A stretch of DNA of 64,000 bases from Achromobacter sp. AONIH1 (GCF_002902905.1 NZ_CP026124.1:5766001-5830000); one strand, 5' to 3'. Shown: positions 44,595 through 52,852, numbered from the stretch's first letter. A program made the numbers and translations. Notes: generated by a model from the sequence alone, not told the origin.

Positions 44595-45377
44595 TCGCCG
44601 CCATGACCGGACGCGGCTCGTTCCCGCGTCCGGCGTCCTCCCGATCCGGGCATGCGCCCGCCGGCGCACCCGTGGCTGTGGGCTTATCCCCGCCAACTGT
44701 GGAGAAGCTTGAGGACAGCCTTGGGGCAGCATGGAAAAACCCTGCTGCGCCAAGCACTTGCAAGGGCCGATCAAAAACTGCGCAATCGCTCCAAAACACC
44801 CTACGCAGCCCTGTTATCCACTGTTTTGCCGGCATGCGGACAGCTCGACGCGGCATTCATCCCCACGCTGCGCAATTGTCCCCGCCTTCTGTGGAAAAGC
44901 ATGAGGACAGCATGAGGGCAGATGCGAAATCCCCTTTGCAATCAAAGCGCTGCAGCCGCTGCTCAAGAAACGCCCAATCCCCGGATATCCCCGCCCTGGT
45001 TGTCCCCGCCAAATGTGGACAAGGCTGAGGACAGCTTGCGGGCAGCCTGCAAATCCTCTTTCGCGTCAATGACTTGGAACTCGTGGGCAATAAACGAGCA
45101 GCCCCCGCCCATCCACCTGTCGCGGGCGCGGGTCGGCGCCATCGTCCACAAGGCATGCCCGTTTGTCCCCACCGAATGTGGACAAGCCTCTTAACAGTCC
45201 AGTGACAAGCTGAAAATCGTCTTTGGGGGCAAGGACTTGCGATCGCTGGTCAAAGAATGACCTGTCCGCGACCCGGCAACGGGGCGGATTGCGGCCCGGG
45301 CGGCGTCTTGCGGCGGTCCGAGGCCGGGTCCGAGCCCTGCTGCCCGGCGTGGTTCCAGACCGCCAGGCGCGGCGCCG
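44595..45377. other. Non-coding stretch holding a DnaA-box-like array
   Basis: No open frame here looks coding. The interval is dominated by four diverged copies of a unit of about 100 bp (see the repeat entry). The last 100 bases before the dodecin stop are plain GC-rich sequence. Confidence 0.7.
44684..45262. repeat. Array of four diverged repeats with DnaA-box-like motifs
   Basis: Copies begin at 44684, 44876, 45000 and 45163. Each opens with TTRTCCCCRCC, then four bases, then TGTGGAnAAG, followed at 11-12-bp steps by TGAGGACAGC and TGnGGGCAGC-like words in copies 1-3. The opening pair forms the inverted repeat TTGTCC...GGACAA in copies 3 and 4. A weaker second part follows in each copy (TGnAAATC-CTTT, then TTG and GGTCAA or GGGCAA). 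TGTGGACAA differs at one base from the DnaA box TGTGGATAA; further near matches are TTATCCACT (44814) and CGTCCACAA (45143). Confidence 0.7.
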
Positions 45378-45593
45378 CTATTCGTTGCCTTCCAGGCGCA
45401 TGCCGATCTTCAGCCCGACCTGCCAGTGCGCCACCTTGCCGTCCTTGATGTGGCCACGCACTTCTGTGACCTCGAACCAGTCCAGATGGCGCAAGGTTTC
45501 GGAGGCCCGCTCGATCGCCTGCTTGATGGCGTCGTCGGTGGACTTGGTGGAGGAACCCACCAGCTCGATCTGCTTGTAGACGTGGTTGGACAT
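45378..45593 (-). CDS. Dodecin, flavin-binding
   Basis: 71 residues from the ATG at 45593 with AGGAGACACGCG before it. The dodecin pattern VYKQIELVGSSTKSTDDAIK and LRHLDWFEVTEVRGHI (Trp for stacking on flavin) is complete. Dodecins form hollow 12-mers that store riboflavin or FMN, or CoA, in the cytoplasm. Confidence 0.94.
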   Translation of the reverse strand: MSNHVYKQIELVGSSTKSTDDAIKQAIERASETLRHLDWFEVTEVRGHIKDGKVAHWQVGLKIGMRLEGNE

Positions 45594-45781
45594 CGCGTGT
45601 CTCCTGTGGAAGGAATCAGTCACGAACTGTCGGCCGGCGACGAATCCGGCGCTTACGACCGGCAATCCATTCGAACACACAGGATACGCCAGCCAACCTA
45701 GACTGGGGGTGCGCGGTTTCGTCGCGCCAGCAGGAAGCCATCCGGCGAAGCCGCTTTCGCAACGCAAGCACGGAGGGAATC

Positions 45782-46291
45782 ATGCCCGAACGCAAAACCC
45801 TGGAACGCGCCGCGCGCGACAAACGCCAAGGCAAGTCGGCATCCACGCAAGCCGGCGAATTCATACGCGAGGAAATCGAGCATGTGCGCGCCGGCAAGCA
45901 CGGCGTGCGCTCGACCAAGCAGGCAGTGGCCATCGGCCTGTCAAAGGCGCGCCGCGCCGGCGTCAAGCTGCCCGCGCCCAAGCATGCCAGCGCGGCAGTC
46001 AAGCGCAAGGCCGAACAGGACCTGAAGGCAGCTGGCGACGGCCAAGCGAAATCGCGCAGCCGGGCGCGCGCAGCCGCCGGCGCGCTGAAGAAAGAAAGCG
46101 CCCGCCCCGCATCGCCCCAGGCGCTCTCGCGCCAGGCCAGCGCGGCCGCCAGCCAGCGCAGCGCCGCCGACCGTTCCGCCGCCGCGCGCAAAGCCGCCCG
46201 AACCAAAGGCGCGGCCGGCCGGAGCGCCGCTGCCAAGAAGGCCGCGCGCACCCGCGCCGCCAACCGCCAGGCGCGCCACGCGGCCGCCTGA
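45782..46291 (+). CDS. Basic DUF6496-type protein with histone-H1-like tail
   Basis: 169 residues, very rich in Ala, Lys and Arg. The N-terminal part (about 1-60; GEFIREEIEHVRAGKHGVRS TKQAVAIGLSKARRAG) is the domain known from DUF6496 proteins. The tail (about 95-169) consists of short AAxKAARTKGAAGRS-like repeats typical of histone-H1-like bacterial DNA-binding proteins. It probably binds DNA non-specifically. Start at MPERKTLERAARDK, after AGGGAATC. Confidence 0.82.
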   Translation: MPERKTLERAARDKRQGKSASTQAGEFIREEIEHVRAGKHGVRSTKQAVAIGLSKARRAGVKLPAPKHASAAVKRKAEQDLKAAGDGQAKSRSRARAAAGALKKESARPASPQALSRQASAAASQRSAADRSAAARKAARTKGAAGRSAAAKKAARTRAANRQARHAAA

Positions 46292-46360
46292 AGCCTGATG
46301 CCTGGGAGTGCGCCGTCCGACGCGCCTCGAGCCTGATGCGCGCCGTCCGGCGGACCGCGC

Positions 46361-47263
46361 TCAGCCCGCCTCGAACGCGGCGAAGCGCTCCTGCAGGCAG
46401 GCGCGCAGGCGCTTGACCGCCGGCGACAGCAGCATGCGGTGCACGCACAGCAGGTAAAGCGGCGAAGGCTCGCCCAGATGGTCGCCGAACAGCTGCACCA
46501 GCCGCCCGGCGCGCAGGTCTTCCAGCACGTCGTAGCGCGATTTATAGGCCACGCCGCAACCGGCCAGCGCCCAGCGGCGCACCAGTTCGCCGTCGTCGCT
46601 GACGCGGTCGCCCTTTACCGGCACGGTCTGGGACACGCCGTCGCGCTCGAAGGTCCAGCGGTCGTGCAGCGACTCGCCCAGCACGAAGGACAGGCAGTTG
46701 TGGCGGCGCAGGTCGGCGGGCGCCTGCGGCGTGCCGTGACGCGCCAGATAGGCCGGCGACGCGCACACCACGCGGCGGTTGGATTCGGACAAGGGCAGCG
46801 CCACCAGGCTGGAGTCGGCGGGCGTGCCGTAGCGCACCGCGAGGTCCACCGGCTGGCGGAACAGGTCGGCCAGCCGGTCGCTGATGCGCACCTGGAAGCC
46901 GACGCGGGGATGGCGGCGCTGAAATTCGTCCAGCCAGGGCAACAGCACGTTGCGCCCCAGGTCCGAGGGCACCGAGATCGACAGCGTGCCGCTGATGGCG
47001 GTCTTGTCGCGCGCCAGCGCGTTGCGGCCGGCGTCCAGCGTGGCGATGGCCGAGCGGGCGTACTCCAGGTAGCGCTCGCCGTCCGCCGTCAGCCGCAGGC
47101 TGCGCGTGGAGCGGACGAACAGCCGGGTCTCCAGCGTCAGCTCCAGCCGTTTCAGGGCGGCGCTGGCGACCGCCGGCGTCAGGTCCAGCTCGCGCGCGGC
47201 GGCCGAGAAGCTGCCGTGGTCGGCCGCGGACACGAAGATCCTCAGGTCTTCGAAGCGGACCAT
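46361..47263 (-). CDS. LysR-family transcriptional regulator
   Basis: 300 residues with the LysR helix-turn-helix (LRIFVSAADHGSFSAAARELD, about residues 7-60) and an effector domain (about 90-295). CrgA-like features are GTPADSSLVALPL and the Cys in NCLSFVLG. Divergent from the SDR gene at 47426 and the oxidoreductase behind it, its probable targets. An AT-rich palindrome in the gap (47275-47293) is its likely binding site. Confidence 0.93.
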   Translation of the reverse strand: MVRFEDLRIFVSAADHGSFSAAARELDLTPAVASAALKRLELTLETRLFVRSTRSLRLTADGERYLEYARSAIATLDAGRNALARDKTAISGTLSISVPSDLGRNVLLPWLDEFQRRHPRVGFQVRISDRLADLFRQPVDLAVRYGTPADSSLVALPLSESNRRVVCASPAYLARHGTPQAPADLRRHNCLSFVLGESLHDRWTFERDGVSQTVPVKGDRVSDDGELVRRWALAGCGVAYKSRYDVLEDLRAGRLVQLFGDHLGEPSPLYLLCVHRMLLSPAVKRLRACLQERFAAFEAG

Positions 47264-47274
47264 GATGTCCTCAT

Positions 47275-47293
47275 TTTCAAAAAATTATTGAAA
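47275..47293. promoter_or_regulatory. Candidate LysR binding site
   Basis: TTTCAA-AAAATTA-TTGAAA is a 19-bp inverted repeat, AT-rich in a GC-rich genome, 12 bp before the LysR start. It contains the T-N11-A pattern of LysR boxes. Confidence 0.6.
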
Positions 47294-47425
47294 CTGGTTC
47301 CGATGCTAGCCGGTTTTTCACATGCCCGCGCCGGGCAATGATGGCCACACCCCGACTCATCAGCGACGGGCGGCGGACAAGCCCGCCACCGTCGCGGCAA
47401 ACCCGACACCCCCAGGAACCCTCAT

Positions 47426-48220
47426 ATGAAAATCGAACTGAACGGCAAGAAGGCGCTCGTCACCGGCTCATCCGGCGGCATCGGACAGGCCATCGCCCAA
47501 GGGCTGGCCGAGGCCGGCGCCGAGGTGGTGCTGCACGGCCGCGACGCCGGCAAGCTGGCGCGCGCCGCGCAGGAGATCGCCGCGCGCGTGCCCGGCGCGC
47601 GCCTGGGCACCGTGCAGGCAGACCTGGCCACCGCCGACGGCGCCGCCTCGATCTGCGCCGCGCATCCGGACGTGGACATCCTGGTGAACAACGCCGGCTA
47701 CTTCGCGCCCAAGTCCTTCACCGAAATCACCGACGACGACTGGCAGTACATGCTGGACGTCAACGTCATGAGCGGCGTGCGCCTGTCGCGCTACTACCTG
47801 CCGCGCCTGCTGGCGGCCAACTGGGGGCGCATCGTCTTCCTGTCCAGCGAATCGGCGCTGCAGATTCCCGCGGAAATGATCCACTACGGCGTCAGCAAGA
47901 CGGCGCTGCTCGGCGTATCGCGCGGATTGGCCGAACTGACAGCCGGCACCGGCGTGACCGTCAACGCCGTGCTGCCCGGTCCGACGCGCTCGGAAGGCGT
48001 GGCGTCCTTCTTCGCCGAGCTGGCGCAAGCGCAGGGCGTGCCGCAGGCGCAGATGGAGCGCGACTTCATCGCCCAGAACCGCCCCAGCTCGCTGCTGCGC
48101 CGGCTGGCCACGGTGGAGGAAGTGGCCAACATGGTGGTGTACGCCTGCTCGACCCAGGCCTCGGCCACCAACGGCGCGGCGCTGCGCGTGGACGGCGGCG
48201 TGGTCCGCTCGATCGCCTGA
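47426..48220 (+). CDS. Short-chain dehydrogenase/reductase
   Basis: 264 residues. NAD(P)-binding TGSSGGIG (about residues 13-20), NNAGYFA, the catalytic Ser in FLSSESALQIP, and YGVSKTALLGVSRGLAEL with Tyr and Lys of the active site are complete. A classical SDR; substrate unknown. It is followed by a zinc-type alcohol dehydrogenase 30 bases later, probably one operon under the divergent LysR. Confidence 0.93.
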   Translation: MKIELNGKKALVTGSSGGIGQAIAQGLAEAGAEVVLHGRDAGKLARAAQEIAARVPGARLGTVQADLATADGAASICAAHPDVDILVNNAGYFAPKSFTEITDDDWQYMLDVNVMSGVRLSRYYLPRLLAANWGRIVFLSSESALQIPAEMIHYGVSKTALLGVSRGLAELTAGTGVTVNAVLPGPTRSEGVASFFAELAQAQGVPQAQMERDFIAQNRPSSLLRRLATVEEVANMVVYACSTQASATNGAALRVDGGVVRSIA

Positions 48221-48250
48221 ACCCGCCCACCCATCATCCGGAATCCTGAC

Positions 48251-49264
48251 ATGAAAGCCATCGCCTATTTCGAGAACCTGCCCGCCGATCATCCCGAGGC
48301 GCTGCGCGACATCACGCTGCCCGAGCCCGTGCCGGACGAGCGCGACCTGCTGGTCGAGGTGCGCGCCATCTCCGTGAACCCCGTGGACGTGAAGATCCGC
48401 GCCAACCGCAAGCCCCGGGACGGCCAGCCCGAGGTCATCGGCTGGGACGCGGCCGGCGTGGTGCGCGCCGTGGGATCGCGCGTCAGCCTGTTCAAGCCCG
48501 GCGACCGCGTCTGGTACGCCGGCGCGCTGGACCGCCCCGGCGCCAACAGCGAGCTGCACGCGGTCGATGAGCGCATCGTCGGCCGCATGCCGGACAGCCT
48601 GGACTATGCCCAGGCCGCCGCGCTGCCGCTGACCACCATCACCGCCTGGGAACTGCTGTTCGACCGGCTGCGCGTGCTGGACAACGCCTTGCCCAGCCAG
48701 CAGAGCCTGCTGGTGGTGGGCGCGGCCGGCGGCGTGGGTTCCATCCTGGTCCAGCTGGCCCGCCAGCTGACCGGCCTAACCGTGATCGGCACCGCCTCGC
48801 GCCCGCAAACCCAGGCCTGGGTGCGCGAGCTGGGCGCGCATCACGTCATCGATCACGGCCAGCCGCTGGCCGAGGAACTGCGGCGCATCGGCATCGACGA
48901 AGTGAGCCACATCGCCAGCCTGACCCACAGCGACCAGCATTTCGCGCAGATCGCCGAAGCCATCGCGCCGCAGGGCCGGATCGCGCTGATCGACGACCCG
49001 GCCGCCCTCGACGTGCGCCTGCTCAAGCGCAAGTCGGCCTCGCTGCACTGGGAATTCATGTTCGCGCGGCCGCTGCACCAGACGCCCGACATGATCGCTC
49101 AGCATGAACTGCTGAATCAGGCCGCGCGCCTGATCGACCAGGGCCGGTTGCGGACCACGCTGGGCGAACACTACGGCACGATCAACGCCGCCAACCTGCG
49201 GCGCGCGCACGCCTTCATCGAAAGCGGCCGCGCCCAGGGCAAGGTGGTGCTGGAAGGCTTCTGA
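48251..49264 (+). CDS. Zinc-binding alcohol dehydrogenase family protein (quinone-oxidoreductase type)
   Basis: 337 residues of the MDR superfamily. EVRAISVNPVDVKIRANRK and VIGWDAAGVVRAVG are in the GroES-like part, and LLVVGAAGGVGSILVQLARQ binds NADP in the Rossmann part. Zinc-ligand cysteines are missing, so it belongs to the zinc-independent ZADH/YhdH-like group that reduces quinones or enones. Co-oriented with the SDR upstream. Confidence 0.92.
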   Translation: MKAIAYFENLPADHPEALRDITLPEPVPDERDLLVEVRAISVNPVDVKIRANRKPRDGQPEVIGWDAAGVVRAVGSRVSLFKPGDRVWYAGALDRPGANSELHAVDERIVGRMPDSLDYAQAAALPLTTITAWELLFDRLRVLDNALPSQQSLLVVGAAGGVGSILVQLARQLTGLTVIGTASRPQTQAWVRELGAHHVIDHGQPLAEELRRIGIDEVSHIASLTHSDQHFAQIAEAIAPQGRIALIDDPAALDVRLLKRKSASLHWEFMFARPLHQTPDMIAQHELLNQAARLIDQGRLRTTLGEHYGTINAANLRRAHAFIESGRAQGKVVLEGF

Positions 49265-49409
49265 CAGCCAGGGACGGTCGCCGGGGCGGCCGCCAGCGGG
49301 CTTCTTGCGACGGGCAACTCGTATTACAACGCGGAAACGGTTAAAACCGCGTTTGCGCGATGCCCGATGGCAGCCGCGCACCGTCCGGAGAACTCCCCTG
49401 CTCGCCCAC

Positions 49410-49685
49410 ATGCTCGACCAGGCCCTGGAACCCAGCCTCTGGGCCATGGTCGCCTTGACTCTACTGTTGCTTCGTTTCGTCCCGCTGCAAGGCTGGCTGG
49501 CCGTGCTGGTGGCCGGCACCACGTCCGGCCTGATCCTGGACACCATCCAGTTCCGGGTCGGTCCGCCGCGCCTGTGGGATGCGCTGGTCTGCGCCTCGGT
49601 GCTGGCCGCGCTGCTGGTCGCCGCCCTGCTCGAGGCCCTGTACGCGCTGTTCAGGCGCTACCGTGGCGGCAAGCTCCCGCGCTGA
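49410..49685 (+). CDS. Small membrane protein
   Basis: 91 residues from the ATG at 49410; a CTG at 49398 has a better-placed GGAGAA and would add 4 residues. Two or three hydrophobic segments (PSLWAMVALTLLLLRFVP, GWLAVLVAGTTSGLIL, LVCASVLAALLVAALLEALY) and a basic C-terminus predict an inner-membrane protein. No family recognised. Confidence 0.65.
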   Translation: MLDQALEPSLWAMVALTLLLLRFVPLQGWLAVLVAGTTSGLILDTIQFRVGPPRLWDALVCASVLAALLVAALLEALYALFRRYRGGKLPR

Positions 49686-49706
49686 ACGGCACGAACAGAC
49701 AGCACA

Positions 49707-50063
49707 CTAGCCGCGCGCGTCGCGCCGGGCGCGCGCCTGGGGATCGTTGATCTCGGCTTCCAGCTCGGCGATCAGCCACGAGAACCAGCCATTTTCGCTG
49801 CGGGCATAGACCACTGCCGCCGGCGTCTTGCCGGCGCGCCAGTCCGGCTGGTGCGCGTCCATCCAGGCCGACAGGCTCTTGTGCGGCGCGAGCAGGCCGG
49901 ACAGCCAGGACCAGGCGTAGTCCGCCACGCTGCGGCGGTATCCCTTGGCGCAGGCGTAGAGGGTGGGCTCCAGCGGCAGGCTGCCCGAACGCGCGAGCCG
50001 CTCCTGCACCCGGCGCAAGATTTCCGCCGTTGCCTGCAATTGTTCGGTGCTGAGCTTTTTCAC
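49707..50063 (-). CDS. Hypothetical protein
   Basis: 118 residues, soluble and helical. It begins MKKLSTEQLQATAEILRRVQ after GGAGTC and contains conserved-looking aromatic pieces (YAWSWLSGLLAPHKSLSAWM, SENGWFSWLIAELEAEI). I recognise no family. It follows the aldose epimerase on the same strand with a 30-base gap, so the two may be co-transcribed with this gene downstream order reversed. Confidence 0.7.
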   Translation of the reverse strand: MKKLSTEQLQATAEILRRVQERLARSGSLPLEPTLYACAKGYRRSVADYAWSWLSGLLAPHKSLSAWMDAHQPDWRAGKTPAAVVYARSENGWFSWLIAELEAEINDPQARARRDARG

Positions 50064-50093
50064 TTGGAGACTCCCTGGCTTGATGTCGGCGGA

Positions 50094-51011
50094 TTATCGC
50101 CTGATCGCGCCGGGCTTTCCAAGCTGGAAATCCATGCGCAGCGAGGCGCTGTAGCGCTCGCCCGGCGCCAATACCCGCATGCCGGTGCGCGCGTCGCCCG
50201 CCGCCGCCAGGTTGAAGGCGTCGGCCACGTTGCTGACCGGTTCCACGCACAGGAAATCGGCGCCGGGCGCGGTGTACACCACCAGATGCGCAAAGGCCGG
50301 ATCGGCCCGCAGGGCCAGCTCGCGCCCGTCGTCCCAATGCAGCGTGGCGCGCCCTTCCCATTGCGACAGATAGGTATCGCAGCCCTCGGCCGACTGGCGC
50401 AGCTCACGCACATGCGTGACCTTGCTGCCCGTGGGCAGGCCGCGCTCATCGGCCGGCCACAGCCGGCGCGCATGCAGCGCCACGCGCCGCGCGGTGAAGT
50501 ACGGATGGATGCCGAAGCCGAAGGGCATGGGGGTATCGCCGCCATTGCGCATGATCAGTGTCAGGCTCAGGCCACCGGCATCCAGCCGATAGCGCTGCAC
50601 GCACTCGAACGGCCAGGCCCAGCCCATCATCCCGGCCGGCGCGTCCAGCACCAGGTCGACCGAGTCGGCCTCCAGCGCCCGCACCTGCCACGGCAGGTAC
50701 AGGCCGCTGCCGTGGATGGCCTCGGACCGCCCCGCCAGCGAGCGCAGCCGATGGCGGGCGCCGTCGAAGGTGAAGACGCCGTCGCGGATGCGGTTGGAAT
50801 ACGGCGCCAGCGGATACGAGCCGGCGCGCGGCCATTTGGCCGCCGGCCAGTCCGTCTCGGCCAGCGGCACGATCCAGTCCAGCCCGTCCGTGGACAAGCC
50901 GGTCAGGCGTCCGCCCGCTGCGGGCGCGAATTCGGCCGTGTGGCCGGCGCTGGCGATGCGCACGCGCTCGCTGGCATCCAGTTGGGTGTCGTCGTTGGGG
51001 AAATCCGGCAT
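50094..51011 (-). CDS. Aldose 1-epimerase family protein
   Basis: 305 residues from MPDFPNDDTQ. The galactose mutarotase-like fold is shown by YPLAPYSNRIRDGVFTFDG, AIHGSGLYLPWQV, FGFGIHPYFTAR (catalytic His) and the final acid in the C-terminal VEPVSNVADAFN. It interconverts alpha and beta anomers of aldoses. The start is 125 bp from the divergent mutS start, the presumed ancestral neighbour. Confidence 0.9.
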   Translation of the reverse strand: MPDFPNDDTQLDASERVRIASAGHTAEFAPAAGGRLTGLSTDGLDWIVPLAETDWPAAKWPRAGSYPLAPYSNRIRDGVFTFDGARHRLRSLAGRSEAIHGSGLYLPWQVRALEADSVDLVLDAPAGMMGWAWPFECVQRYRLDAGGLSLTLIMRNGGDTPMPFGFGIHPYFTARRVALHARRLWPADERGLPTGSKVTHVRELRQSAEGCDTYLSQWEGRATLHWDDGRELALRADPAFAHLVVYTAPGADFLCVEPVSNVADAFNLAAAGDARTGMRVLAPGERYSASLRMDFQLGKPGAIRR

Positions 51012-51135
51012 GAAAGGCTCCGGCGGCGGGTCTGTGCCGCCCAGGCAGTGATTGTGCCCAGGGCGAGCGACGGGGATCAAGTCCGGCGCGAAACCGTCTC
51101 TTTGTCCTATTGCCCGGCCCGATACAATCATGGGC

Positions 51136-51204
51136 ATGAATTCCGCAACGCAGACCACCGCCGCCGACGCCCTCGCGGGCCACACCCCCATGATGCATAG
51201 GTGA
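51136..51204 (+). pseudogene. mutS: mutS 5' fragment, cut off by the island
   Basis: From the ATG at 51136 the frame reads MNSATQTTAADALAGHTPMM and then H R stop. HTPMM is the invariant start of the MutS mismatch-recognition domain, normally followed by QQYLRLKAEHP. Homology ends at 51195, where AT-rich foreign DNA begins; the stop at 51202 leaves 22 codons. A TACAAT -10 at 51123-51128 with TTTGTC at 51101 may be the mutS promoter. The rest of mutS is not in the window. MutS recognises mismatches in DNA repair, so its loss predicts a mutator phenotype unless the element excises. Confidence 0.85.
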
Positions 51205-51297
51205 CTTCCATAGGAAGATTTTGAAGAAAAAACAAAAGCTACGCCAAAAACCACTCTCAACTTTGGCTAAGCGCCTGGACTTTTTGTTGTACTAGCT

Positions 51298-51303
51298 TAC
51301 AAT
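51298..51303 (+). promoter_or_regulatory. -10 box for the toxin-antitoxin-chaperone operon
   Basis: TACAAT 45 bases before the first gene, with a poor -35 (TGGACT, 16-base spacer). The region is AT-rich and the only promoter-like site in the gap. Confidence 0.4.
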
Positions 51304-51347
51304 TAACCTCCACCAACATACGATAATTTGAACGGAGGAATTGGCGA

Positions 51348-51911
51348 GTGGTGCTATACGGTACTCATGGAACGTCAATGACTCGAGCAGAAGCGATCAT
51401 GCGAGAAGGTCGCTTCCGCAGTTCGAATGAAGGCCAAGTTGGTCCTGGCGCTTACTTTTGGGCTTACGAGGAAGATCCTTTTCTCGCCCATGAGTATGGG
51501 GTGCAATGGTGGATGTTCGCCAGTCATCACGGGATGTACGCTGACGACGAAGACAAGTCCTGTGCAGTCCTCGGAGTGGATGTTGAGAAGCCCGAGGAAG
51601 AATTCTTAGATCTCACTGAGGAAAGCACCCAAAACCAACTTGCGCGGTGGGCCGCACAACACGGCTGCGCCGACAAGGACCAGATGGCACAGATTTCTCG
51701 TGACTTTATTGATACGATAGAAAGACAGGCAGGGATTAAATTTGCGGTGATCAAGGCGAGCATTCCTAGGCCACCAAAATTTAAGAAGCGGCAATCTCGG
51801 CCAATGGACTATTTCGGAGCAATGCCGCATTGCTACGTCGTTCGACACGAGCGACACGATTTAGTGACAAATATTAGACTTTTGCCTAGTGAACGGAAGG
51901 AATCAACATGA
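51348..51911 (+). CDS. ADP-ribosyltransferase-like protein, probable toxin (CmdT-like)
   Basis: 187 residues from a GTG with GGAGGA 9 bases upstream. The N-terminal third has the ART/PARP-type pattern: H7-G8-T9, a GF-like turn (EGRFRSS), then GPGAYFW (32-38) and A47/Y50, corresponding to HG[ST]...GxGxYF...A..Y of PARP-like enzymes. This predicts NAD+ use to ADP-ribosylate a target. The stop overlaps the next start (ATGA), followed by a small protein and a SecB-like chaperone, the order of the CmdTAC phage-defence system, whose toxin is an ADP-ribosyltransferase acting on mRNA. Target here is inferred only. Confidence 0.7.
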   Translation: MVLYGTHGTSMTRAEAIMREGRFRSSNEGQVGPGAYFWAYEEDPFLAHEYGVQWWMFASHHGMYADDEDKSCAVLGVDVEKPEEEFLDLTEESTQNQLARWAAQHGCADKDQMAQISRDFIDTIERQAGIKFAVIKASIPRPPKFKKRQSRPMDYFGAMPHCYVVRHERHDLVTNIRLLPSERKEST

Positions 51912-52207
51912 CTCCTAAGACCAGAGACGCCATTGCTGCTGCAATCGCCGAAATTTCAGCACTTACGACTGAAGAATTTCGTGCGCGCATCAATTCTTTC
52001 TCTGAAGATCCTCTGACGCTGGGACTACAGACTCTTTCTCGATTTGCCGACTCTTTGGATAGAGTGACACATCTGCGTTTCTCTATGGAAAATTCGGACA
52101 GTTTCCAAGATTGGCAAGCTGACTTTTCCTACGAAACTTTGATAGACGAATGCCTTAAGTGGCAAACGAAAGCTGCCAACGACGATCGGTATCTACTCGC
52201 AGCATGA
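51908..52207 (+). CDS. Probable antitoxin of the three-gene operon (CmdA-like)
   Basis: 99 residues, acidic, with no recognised domain. It is coupled on both sides by 4-base ATGA overlaps, after GGAAGGAATCAAC. In toxin-antitoxin-chaperone systems the middle gene is an unstable antitoxin whose C-terminal tail is held by the chaperone. The hydrophobic, aromatic end here (YETLIDECLKW...RYLLAA) could be that chaperone-dependence tail. Role is inferred from position and size. Confidence 0.65.
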   Translation: MTPKTRDAIAAAIAEISALTTEEFRARINSFSEDPLTLGLQTLSRFADSLDRVTHLRFSMENSDSFQDWQADFSYETLIDECLKWQTKAANDDRYLLAA

Positions 52208-52665
52208 ACCAGGAAAAGCATGAGCTGCATCCGATGCAGTTGATCTCGCTTGCAGTCAAACGACTGCATGCCGAAGTCCACGACCCCGACGAAGCAAAAG
52301 TCTGGGATAAGGAAGTCAATTTCTCGTTCCAGAGTGGCCACAATGCTTTCGACAAAGAAAGCAGTTCCATCTCCGTTGGCGTCCGCGCCAGTGTTGGAAG
52401 GGACTGCGACGGCGAAACGGCGGATAGCGAGGTCCCATTTTTGCTCGAGGTCGAGGTAGTTGGTTTGTTCACCATCGACACCCAGAGGTTCGAAGAGCGG
52501 ATGATAGATGCATGGGCGCGGGGCAACGCTCCCTTCCTGCTACTCCCATATGTGCGCGAGCACCTTTATGGCTTGGCCTCTCGCCTCGGAATCCGAGAAC
52601 TGCTAGTGCCCTTGTTTGTACAACCGCAGTTCCGCCCTTTCAGCGACTCCAACACGAGTAGGTAA
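52204..52665 (+). CDS. SecB-like chaperone (CmdC-like)
   Basis: 153 residues. The C-terminal half APFLLLPYVREHLYGLAS (109-126) with LVPLFVQPQF matches the SecB signature ILFPYARE...L..R.GFP.L.L.PV.F. The N-terminal half has the SecB strand pattern (MQLISLAVKRLHAEV, FLLEVEVVGLFTID). House-keeping SecB binds unfolded exported proteins; island-borne SecB-like proteins guard antitoxins. It ends 20 bases before a strong hairpin, closing the operon. Confidence 0.8.
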   Translation: MNQEKHELHPMQLISLAVKRLHAEVHDPDEAKVWDKEVNFSFQSGHNAFDKESSSISVGVRASVGRDCDGETADSEVPFLLEVEVVGLFTIDTQRFEERMIDAWARGNAPFLLLPYVREHLYGLASRLGIRELLVPLFVQPQFRPFSDSNTSR

Positions 52666-52685
52666 GCTTGGTTCCTTACTCTTCT

Positions 52686-52707
52686 AGCGGCCCCCAAGGG
52701 GGCCGCT
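52686..52707 (+). terminator. Terminator of the toxin-antitoxin-chaperone operon
   Basis: AGCGGCCCCC and its complement with a 2-base centre form a strong hairpin 20 bases past the last stop. The T tract is short (TTCCATTTG). Confidence 0.7.
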
Positions 52708-52852
52708 TCCATTTGTGGCGGAGGGAGCGAGCGGCTGAATAGCGCTCCGCCTTCGCTGAGGTCTCAGATAACAGAGGCAATGGCATCCAAGACGCGATTT
52801 GTTCGTGAAATTCTGCATCTATACTGGTCGCTCCCCTGGTCAGGAGCGCATC

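Noticed and set aside
44684..45262. CRISPR array
   Set aside because: Repeats are long, diverged and irregularly spaced (192, 124 and 163 bp), unlike constant repeats and spacers; no cas genes.
49328..49353. Terminator hairpin after the alcohol dehydrogenase
   Set aside because: AACGCGG/CCGCGTT is a weak 7-bp stem with a 12-base loop and no T run.
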